A stretch of 64,000 bases of DNA from DOZZ01 sp963792655 (GTDB lineage: Bacteria; Acidobacteriota; Terriglobia; Bryobacterales; Bryobacteraceae), in contig CAWBWU010000011.1 of NCBI GenBank assembly GCA_963792655.1, positions 124,001 to 188,000 of the forward strand, in the 5' to 3' direction. The translations under genes and the position numbers were made by a program. Of this stretch, positions 57,236 to 64,000 are shown one piece after another (positions within the stretch are counted from its first letter, which is position 1; each line of letters begins with the position of its first letter). The notes beneath the pieces were generated by a model, which worked only from the letters and a program-made list of their open reading frames with translations, did no database searches and was not told the origin of the DNA.

Positions 57236-57956
57236 GATCTGGCCCACACGCCTGTTTAACGAGCACCTCGCCGGATTAGGCAACTGGTTGCTCGGCCTGG
57301 CGCATCAACACGCGGCAGATCCGGCGCACCCCTGGCAGAACTTTATCGTGATGCAGTTGCTGGTGGTGCTGTTGATCATGATCGTCTTTGCCGTTCTGCG
57401 CACTCAGCTATCGGTGGATCGGCCCACCAAGTTACAGCACACCTTCGAGACGATTTATCTGTTTCTCAGCGACTCGGCGAAAGAGAATATCGCGGAGCAT
57501 GGCGAATCGCATGTCTTTGTTTTCGGGACGCTGTTCATCTTCATTCTGTTCTCCAATTTGATCGGTGTTGTACCTGGTCTTGAATCGCCAACGCAGGTGC
57601 CTTATGTTCCGGCCGGCTGCGCGATGATGGCGTTTCTTTATTACAACTACGTTGGCCTGAAAACGAATAAGTTCGGGTACCTCAAACACTTTACCGGTAA
57701 CGTCTGGTGGCTTGCGCCGCTGATGATTCCGATAGAGATCGCAAGTCACCTGGCGCGGCCGTTATCCCTGACAGTACGACTGTTCGCGAATATGTTCGCG
57801 GGCGAAAAACTAACCCTGGTCTTCTTAAGTCTGACTTACTTTATTGTGCCGGCCGCATTCATGGGTCTGCACGTGTTCGTGGCGCTCATTCAAGCGTATG
57901 TATTTGCGTTGTTGACCACAATGTACATCGCAGGCGCTTCGGCTCACGAGCACTAA
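57222..57956 (+). CDS. atpB: ATP synthase F0 subunit a
   Basis: 244 residues with five to six helices. The essential Arg is in ARPLSLTVRLFANMFAGE, and SNLIGVVPGLESPT and ALIQAYVFALLTTMYI are family segments. It forms the two half-channels for ion flow next to the c ring. Starts inside the end of atpI. Confidence 0.96.
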   Translation: MHETEIWPTRLFNEHLAGLGNWLLGLAHQHAADPAHPWQNFIVMQLLVVLLIMIVFAVLRTQLSVDRPTKLQHTFETIYLFLSDSAKENIAEHGESHVFVFGTLFIFILFSNLIGVVPGLESPTQVPYVPAGCAMMAFLYYNYVGLKTNKFGYLKHFTGNVWWLAPLMIPIEIASHLARPLSLTVRLFANMFAGEKLTLVFLSLTYFIVPAAFMGLHVFVALIQAYVFALLTTMYIAGASAHEH

Positions 57957-57971
57957 AAAGGCTTTATCCGT

Positions 57972-58031
57972 ATGCCGCGTGAGCCCTCCGAGCCCCCGCT
58001 CGAAAGGGAACCACCTCCGGCAGACAACTAA
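57972..58031 (+). CDS. Possible 19-residue Pro/Glu-rich ORF between atpB and atpE
   Basis: ATG 57972 to TAA 58031 encodes 19 residues (REPSEPPLEREPPPADN after MP). It sits in the 93-base gap between atpB and atpE. AAAAGG lies about ten bases upstream. It may be a leader peptide, a remnant, or chance; nothing beyond the open frame and position supports it. Confidence 0.2.
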   Translation: MPREPSEPPLEREPPPADN

Positions 58032-58049
58032 CAAAGGAGCAACACAAAA

Positions 58050-58361
58050 ATGAGAACGAAATCGTTTCTGATCCTGCTGGCGCTGTTCTTACTCGCCTGC
58101 CCGATCTTCGCGCAAACCGGCAACAGCACGGCCACCGGCTCAGCCCCCAACTGGATTGCTATTACCTCAGGCTTCGCTATGGCTATCGCCTCGGGCTTGT
58201 GTGCGTTAGGCCAGGGCCGCGCAATCGGCAGCGCCGTAGAAGGTATGGCCCGCAACCCGGGTGCAGCAAAGGCGATTCAAGGCGCCATGCTGCTGGGTGT
58301 TGTGTTCATCGAATCACTCGCGCTGTTCACGCTGGTGATCGTGTTCGTAAAGGTAGTCTAG
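58050..58361 (+). CDS. atpE: ATP synthase F0 subunit c with N-terminal signal-like extension
   Basis: 103 residues. The rotor part is a two-helix hairpin: SGFAMAIASGLCALGQGRAIGSAVEGMARNPGAAKA and GAMLLGVVFIESLALFTLVIVFVKVV, with the ion-binding Glu in FIES. About 35 extra residues precede it, with a signal-peptide-like MRTKSFLILLALFLLACPIFAQ and a Ser/Thr/Asn-rich spacer, making it longer than the usual 70-85. AAAGGAG precedes the ATG. The transcript ends at a palindrome; b, delta and F1 genes are not here. Confidence 0.94.
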   Translation: MRTKSFLILLALFLLACPIFAQTGNSTATGSAPNWIAITSGFAMAIASGLCALGQGRAIGSAVEGMARNPGAAKAIQGAMLLGVVFIESLALFTLVIVFVKVV

Positions 58362-58369
58362 GGATCCAA

Positions 58370-58435
58370 ACGTGCCGCGCACGTAAGTAAACGGGAATGC
58401 GCTCGAAAACCCGCTTAATTACGTGCGCGGCACGT
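58370..58435. repeat. Long palindrome between convergent genes (REP-like, likely bidirectional terminator)
   Basis: Arms 58370-58395 and 58410-58435 match at 24 of 26 positions around a 14-base loop; the outer core is ACGTGCCGCGCACGTAA. It lies between atpE and the convergent secreted protein gene. Its sequence is close to the right arm of the palindrome at 620-683 (shared ACGTGCCGCGC then CGTAAG), so the two belong to one repeat family. Confidence 0.75.
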
Positions 58436-58448
58436 GAAACTCGTGAAC

Positions 58449-59063
58449 TTACTTTCCCTCTGCAGTAATCCGCACGTTCTTGAACTTGGCCGTTTCATCG
58501 AACGAACCTAATCCCACCTTACCTGCTCCTAAACTCACGTCGACCGCCGACAAGGCCGGCACTCGTTTGCCATCCACCGTTACTGAGACGGCCCCGCTTT
58601 CCGAATCCCGCGTCAGCTTCACGTGATACCACTGCTGAGTCGCCGCAAATGCGGCTGGACCGACGGTGGAACTGATTCGTACCCGCTCTCCGCCGTAGAC
58701 ATGAAAGATGCCGTTATGGACTGGTTGAACGGTACCCATATCAATCGATAAGTGCGCGTAGTCGAAGTGCGCTTCGTCCTTGTAGGCAAAGACGATGATC
58801 AGAGACTTCTGCAGCGGCATCACATCGGCTTCGACCGAAACACGCCCCAGCTCTGGGGTCTCCGCGAGCGCGAACTGAATCGGTCGCCGCGGCCCCGGTA
58901 ATGGGCCTCTGCTCTCTTTCAAATGCAGCACCGTCGCATCGCTCTGTTGCTCGATGGACCAGTCAGCCGCAACAGGCACAGACCAAGTGTGCCCGAAGGC
59001 TTCCAGCTTGTCCGCAGCGCTGGCAGTTGCGGCAAACACCAGCAGGATCAGTACAGTTTTCAT
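58449..59063 (-). CDS. Secreted concanavalin-like (DUF1080-type) protein
   Basis: 204 residues with signal peptide (MKTVLILLVFAATASA). The body is a jelly-roll: WSIEQQSDATVLHLKESRG, GRVSVEADVMPLQKSLIIVFAYKDEAHFDYAHLSI, WYHVKLTRDSESGAVSVTVDGKRV and GKVGLGSFDETAKFKNVRI. These features match the DUF1080/LamG-like superfamily, which includes 3-keto-glycoside hydrolases and carbohydrate-binding domains. No catalytic residues can be assigned. Confidence 0.75.
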   Translation of the reverse strand: MKTVLILLVFAATASAADKLEAFGHTWSVPVAADWSIEQQSDATVLHLKESRGPLPGPRRPIQFALAETPELGRVSVEADVMPLQKSLIIVFAYKDEAHFDYAHLSIDMGTVQPVHNGIFHVYGGERVRISSTVGPAAFAATQQWYHVKLTRDSESGAVSVTVDGKRVPALSAVDVSLGAGKVGLGSFDETAKFKNVRITAEGK

Positions 59064-59101
59064 CAATCGCGACTGATACTATCACGGGTATTCGTTCGCC
59101 G

Positions 59102-61193
59102 ATGAAACCCGTTCTCTTCGTTCTCTGCCTCGTTCACACTCAACGCACAAAGCCGAAACCCGCAAGGCCATCGCGAGTGGCCAGCGTACGGGGGCGGCTC
59201 CGATCAGATTCGCTACTCAAGCCTCAAGCAGATCGATCGTGGCAACATCGCCCAGCTCCAAATCGCGTGGACCTTCGATACAGGCGACGCCTTCCGCGGC
59301 TCCGAGTTCCAGTGCAACCCGCTGGTGATCAACGGCACTCTCTACTCCACGACGCCGAAGTTGAACGTCGTGGCGCTGAACGCCGCCACCGGTAAGATGC
59401 TTTGGCGGTTCGACCCCAATCAGAGCGAACCCGTAGTTTCGAAGATGCGCAATCGAGGGCTGAACTACTGGTCCGATGGCGTCAACAGCCGCATCTACTT
59501 CGCCTCGCGGCAGTATCTCTACTCGCTCGACGCGCGAACCGGCAAGCCAGACACGAGCTTCGGCAACAACGGCCGCATCGATTTGCGGGACGACCTGCGC
59601 GAACCGAAATATATGGTGAGCCTCACGACGCCGGGCGTGGTGTATCAGGATCTGCTGATCATCGGCTCGCTCACCAGTGAAACGCTGCCCACGGCGCCGG
59701 GCGATATCCGCGCGTATGACGTGCGCTCGGGAAAACTACGATGGTCGTTCCACACCATTCCGCATCCCGGCGAATTCGGATACGACACGTGGCCCAAAGA
59801 TGCGTGGAAGTACAGCGGCTCGGCAAACAACTGGAGTGGACTCGCGCTGGATGAAGCACGCGGCATTGTGTTTGTTCCCACCGGTTCGGCGGCATTCGAT
59901 TTTTACGGTGCGAACCGCATCGGCGACAACCTGTTCGCAAACTCTTTGATCGCGCTCAATGCGCGAACGGGCGCCCGTGTGTGGCACTTCCAGGATGTGC
60001 ATCACGACATTTGGGATCGCGATTTTCCGACACCGCCCACCCTGGTCACAGTGAAGCAGAATGGCCGCAGCATCGATGCCGTCGCGCAAGCCACCAAGCA
60101 AGGCGTGGTGTATCTGTTCGACAGGCAAACAGGTAAGCCGTTGTTCCCGATCGAGGAGAAAGCGTACCCTGCGTCGGATATCGAAGGCGAAGTGACCGCG
60201 AAGACGCAGCCCTATCCGCTGAAGCCCGAGCCGTTTGCGCGTCAAAAGCTCACCGAAGACATGTTGACAACGCGCACACCGGAAGCGCACGCCGCGGTGC
60301 TCAAGGAGTTCCGCACGCTGCGCAGCGACGGCCAGTTCATTCCGGGTTCACGCCAGGGCACGATCATCTTCCCTGGCTTCGATGGCGGCGCCGAATGGGG
60401 TGGTAGCGCGTTCGACCCGGAAACCGGACTGATGTACGTGAATGCCAATGAGATGCCCTGGATTCTGCGAATGATCGAGCAGCCCGCGCCCGGCACGCGC
60501 GTAACGGGCAAAAGCCTGTATGCGGCAAACTGCGCGGCTTGCCACAAGGCGGATCTGAGCGGCGGTCCGCCGGAATTTCCTTCGTTGCTCGGGCTGAAAG
60601 GCAAGATGCCGGAGCGCGATGTCGTGAGCCTGCTGAAGAGCGGTAGTGGACGCATGCCGAGCTTTGCGCATCTCGGTCAGCCGGCGATCAACGCCATCGC
60701 GGGGTATGTGCTGGACGGGAAAGACACGCAGCTTTACGGCCAGCAGAACGCAGCATTCTTCATGCGCTATCTGAACGACGGATACACCAGGTTTGTGGAT
60801 CCGGACGGCTATCCTGCCGTGCAACCGCCTTGGGGTACGCTGAACGCGATCAATCTGAATAGCGGGACGATCGCGTGGAAGACGCCGCTCGGCGAGTATC
60901 CTGAACTCGCCAAAGCCGGCGTGCGCAACACGGGCAGCGAGAATTACGGCGGGCCTGTAGTCACCGCAGGTGGACTAGTTTTCATCGGCGCGACAAACTT
61001 CGACAACAAGTTTCACGCCTTCGATAAAGCCACGGGCAAACTGTTGTGGGAGACCACACTTCCGTTTGCCGGCAATGCCACGCCCGCAGTCTATGAAGTG
61101 GGAGGCCGCGAGTATGTCGTGATCGCTGCGGGCGGCGGAAAATCGAAAGCTGCGTCTGGCGGCATGATCATCGCGTTCGCTTTGCCGAAGTAG
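59102..61193 (+). CDS. PQQ-dependent dehydrogenase with inserted cytochrome c domain, frameshifted near N-terminus
   Basis: A periplasmic quinoprotein dehydrogenase of the glucose/alcohol type. ATG 59102 gives a leader (MKPVLFVLCLVHT), then one base is inserted at about 59140-59150; beyond it REWPAYGGGSDQIRYSSLKQI and AWTFDTGDAFRG are in the main frame. Corrected length is 696 residues. Propeller tryptophan-docking motifs include ALNAATGKMLWRFDP, AYDVRSGKLRWSFHTI, ALNARTGARVWHFQDVHHD and AFDKATGKLLWETTLP. A cytochrome c domain (NCAACHKADLSG, haem motif CAACH; distal GRMPSFAHL) is inserted between late blades. It would oxidise a sugar or alcohol and pass electrons to the respiratory chain. Confidence 0.88.
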
Positions 61194-61241
61194 CTCGCGC
61201 GGCTTGGCAATGGCGCCGGTACGATAAGATGCTCCACAACC

Positions 61242-62737
61242 ATGAGCATCACGCGACGTCACGCGATCGGAACGATTGCCGGAGCACTTCCCGCCTTGAA
61301 AGCCGCCGTCTCAATTGAGAAGGGGCCATTCGAGGGCACGCGCGAGTCGCTTGCGAAGTATCAGATCCCCGATTGGTTTCGCGATGCGAAGTTTGGCATC
61401 TGGGCGCATTGGGGTCCACAGTCCGCGCCCGAGCAGGGGGATTGGTACGCGCGCCGCATGTATATCGAAGGCGACCCGGCGTACAAATGGCACAAGGAGA
61501 ACATGGGCCCGCAATCGAAAGTCGGTTTCAAAGATGTGATCCCGACATTCAAAGGCGAGCGCTTCGATCCGGAACATCTGATGGATCTGTATCAGAAAGC
61601 CGGCGCGAAATACTTCGTCAGCATGGGCGTGCATCACGACAATTTCGACATGTGGAATTCCAAGCACACGCGCTGGAACGCCGTAAACATGGGTCCGCGT
61701 AAAGATGTTGTGGGGCTCTTCCGCAAGGCCGCTATGAAACGCGGCATGAAGTTCGGCGTGAGCGAGCACTTGTGGATCAGCTACAAATGGTTCGGCGTCA
61801 GTCACGACTCCGACAAGAACGGACAGTACGCGGGCGTGCCCTACGACGGCAACGATCCGAAGAACTTCGACCTCTATCACGACCTGCCGAAAGACTATCC
61901 GGAAAAGTTTTCGTGGGACGATGCCGCCATTCCGGAGAGTTGGAAGCAGCACTGGTTCGATCGCATCAAAGATCTGGTCGACAACTACCAGCCCGACCTG
62001 CTCTACACCGACGGTGCTTTGCCGTTTGAGCAATACGGAATGAACCTGGTGGCGCATCTTTACAACACCAACGCGCGGCGCAACGGTGGTCAAGTGCAGG
62101 CGGTCTACAACAGCAAGCGCAAAGAAGATTGCGCGGCCGGAACATGCGTGCTCGATTTCGAGCGCGGCCTGGCCGAAGGCATTGAAGCCAACGCGTGGCA
62201 GACCGATACCTGCGTCGGCAACTGGCACTACAAGCGCGACGTGAAATACAAGACGCTCGAAAACCGTGATCGACATGCTGGTCGACATCGTCAGCCGCAA
62301 TGGCAACCTGCTGCTCAATTTTCCGCTGCCCGGGAGCGGCGAGCCGGACGCTCAGGAGCTTGCGATCATCTCAGACATCACAGCCTGGATGGCCGTCAAT
62401 AGCGAAGGTATCTACGGCACACGGCCGTGGAAGATGTTTGGCGAAGGGCCGGCGACGGAACAAAAAGGCACCGGCCAGATTCAATGAAAACGGCCGCAAA
62501 GATCTGAGCTCCAGCGACATCCGCTACACGACAAAAGGTTCTACGATCTACGCCTTTGTGATGGGCTGGCCGGGTCAGCAGGCCGTCGTGCCCGCGCTCG
62601 CTTCCGTGCCCGTCAAGAATGTTCAACTGCTCGGGCATCACGATCGCGTGAAGTGGAAACAGACACCCGCGGGTCTGACGGTTGACTTGCCCCAACAGCA
62701 GCCCAGCCAACACGCGATCTGTCTGAAGATCGTTTAA
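61242..62737 (+). CDS. Secreted alpha-L-fucosidase (GH29), frameshifted twice
   Basis: The leader has a twin-arginine-like MSITRRHAIGTIAGALPAL. The GH29 barrel shows FRDAKFGIWAHWGPQS, AGAKYFVSMGVHHDNFDMW, and YQPDLLYTDGALPF with the nucleophile Asp in TDG. The C-terminal part has LLLNFPLPGSG. Two inserted bases, an extra a at about 62264 (after YKTLE) and one near 62502, split the frame; corrected length is 497 residues. It releases L-fucose from glycans such as hemicellulose side chains. It follows the PQQ dehydrogenase gene by 48 bases. Confidence 0.9.
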
Positions 62738-62772
62738 GGCCCGGCAGTCTTCTCGCTTAAACTGAAGACTGC

Positions 62773-63721
62773 ATGATTCAAACCCTGTTTGGCTCGGTGG
62801 AACAAGAGCCAACACTGCTCGACAAACTGAAGGCGGGCATCGAAAAAACGCGCACGGGATTGGTGCGCGGCATCGAAGACCTCTCCGGCAACCGCAAGAT
62901 CGACGCGGACTTGCTGGACGAACTCGAGTACACACTGCTCGGCGCCGATATCGGCATGAAGACGACGACCGAGATCCTTGACAGCATCCGCGATCGCGCG
63001 CAACGTCATCAGCTCAGTGATAGTTCAGAGTTGCGCGGCGCTGATCAAGCAACATCTGCTCGAAGTGTTGCAAGCCGCCGAACGCCCCATGCCGCGCGTT
63101 GCCAACCCACCGGCCGTGGTGATGGTCGTCGGCGTGAATGGCGCCGGAAAAACAACTACCATCGGCAAACTCGCACACCGCTTTCAGAGCGAAGGCCGCA
63201 GCGTGTTGTTGTGTGCGGCGGACACTTTTCGAGCCGCGGCAATTGAACAACTGGAAGTTTGGGGCGAGCGCACACACACTGAAGTGATTCGTCAGAAGCC
63301 CGGCGCCGACCCTAGCGCCGTGTTGTTCGATGCACTGCAGGCAGCGCGCGCACGCAAGACCGACTACGTCATCATCGACACCGCCGGCCGCTTGCAGACC
63401 AAAGACAACCTCATGGCGGAGCTTTCGAAGATGAAGCGCACGGCAGCGCGCGTGGTGGATGACGCGCCGCACGAAGTGCTTCTGGTTCTCGACGGCACCA
63501 CGGGCCAGAATGGGCTGGAACAGGCGCGCAAGTTTACCGAAACGTCGGGCGTTACTGGGATAGTCCTGACCAAGCTTGATGGCACCGCGAAGGGCGGCGT
63601 GGTTGTCGCGATCTGCCGCGAGTTGAATCTTCCGATCCGCTACATCGGTGTGGGCGAAAAAGTGGACGACCTGTTACCTTTCGAACCCGAGCCATTCATC
63701 GATTCGCTGTTTGCGCAATGA
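62773..63721 (+). CDS. ftsY: Signal recognition particle receptor FtsY, frameshifted
   Basis: GTPase receptor that docks SRP-ribosome complexes at the membrane. The helical N domain (LLDKLKAGIEKTRTGLVRGIEDL, LLDELEYTLLGADIG) and G domain (VVGVNGAGKTTTIGKLAHRF, ADTFRAAAIEQLEVW, VIIDTAGRLQTKDNLM, VLTKLDGTAKGG, YIGVGEKVDDLLPF) are complete except for one inserted g near 63037. Corrected length 315 residues, typical for FtsY without the long acidic A domain. Confidence 0.93.
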
Positions 63722-64000
63722 GTGAGGATTACCTCCGGCTCGCGCTCGACCTTGCCGCGCAAGGCGCCGGGCAGTGCAGCCCCAATCCAAAAGTCGGCGC
63801 GGTGATTGTGAAGGATGGCGCTGTGGTGGGGCGCGGCTTTCATACTTATCAAGCCGTCAAACATGCCGAAGTGCTCGCGCTCGAAGAAGCGGGCGAGCGG
63901 GCGCAAGGCGCAACCTGCTACGTCACGCTGGAGCCATGCTCGCACCAGGGCCGCACGCCGCCTTGCGCGCAAGCGCTCATCAAAGCGGGCATCACACGCG
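63718..64000 (+). CDS. ribD: Riboflavin biosynthesis deaminase/reductase RibD (partial, N-terminal)
   Basis: ATG 63718 overlaps the ftsY stop (ATGA). The 94 visible residues form the cytidine-deaminase-like domain: SPNPKVGAVIVKDG, KHAEVLALEEAG (catalytic HAE) and CYVTLEPCSHQGRTPPCAQAL (zinc-binding PCSHxGRTPPC). RibD deaminates and reduces the pyrimidine intermediate of riboflavin synthesis. The reductase half lies beyond the window edge. Confidence 0.95.
   Translation, partial: MSEDYLRLALDLAAQGAGQCSPNPKVGAVIVKDGAVVGRGFHTYQAVKHAEVLALEEAGERAQGATCYVTLEPCSHQGRTPPCAQALIKAGITR

Overview
The window looks like a chromosomal segment of an Acidobacteriota member close to Bryobacterales/Solibacter. 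The main reasons are a secreted beta-propeller protein ending in the Solibacter-type TIGR03437 domain, a very large Oar-like TonB-dependent receptor with an N-terminal carboxypeptidase-regulatory domain, many secreted enzymes, GC-rich coding sequence, and tightly packed genes. No phage, transposase, CRISPR array or rRNA operon was found. One tRNA gene (Val, anticodon CAC) is present.

Layout. 0-8.6 kb: an isoprenylcysteine methyltransferase-like membrane protein, the Oar-like receptor, a divergent clan-D-like glycoside hydrolase and the TIGR03437 propeller protein. 8.6-13.9 kb: tRNA-Val, then rimO-yacG-pgpA, an NHL/TIG beta-propeller gene and cinA, followed by a small basic protein divergent from dtd. 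13.9-17.7 kb: a PaoABC-type molybdenum aldehyde oxidoreductase operon. 17.8-22.4 kb: a large secreted protein of unknown function, a sugar isomerase-like TIM barrel and a TauE/SafE permease. 22.5-28.5 kb: a FecR-domain protein facing an exopolysaccharide-type set (TPR lipoprotein, Wzz-like chain-length protein, BY-kinase). 28.7-32.2 kb: sdhCAB. 32.2-37.9 kb: an envelope lipid cluster (lpxB, a catalytically dead M1-peptidase/TPR protein, plsC, acyl-CoA synthetase). 38-43.7 kb: an MrfA-like helicase, a DUF1028 protein and an ECF sigma factor with a membrane partner and a secreted protein. 43.7-52.9 kb: a four-gene MdtABC-type RND efflux operon with two permeases and an outer-membrane factor. 53.2-58.4 kb: lytic transglycosylase, threonine synthase, RRM protein, then hemD running into atpZ-atpI-atpB-atpE (F0 only). 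58.4-64 kb: secreted DUF1080-like protein, PQQ dehydrogenase, alpha-L-fucosidase, ftsY and the start of ribD.

Three themes stand out. First, gene ends are extremely close: many junctions are 4-base ATGA overlaps, and convergent genes are either almost abutting or separated by a palindrome. Several of these palindromes share cores (CGTGCCGCGC, ACCGCTCCCTCACG, GGGGCGCGA) and look like a dispersed repeat family. Second, about ten genes with otherwise excellent conserved sequence are split by single-base indels, nearly all insertions and strongly clustered; this looks like consensus error in the assembly rather than biology. Third, some proteins depart from their families: an M1 peptidase without its zinc site, an efflux outer-membrane factor with a Gly-Thr repeat in a predicted surface loop, and an ATP synthase c subunit preceded by a signal-peptide-like extension.
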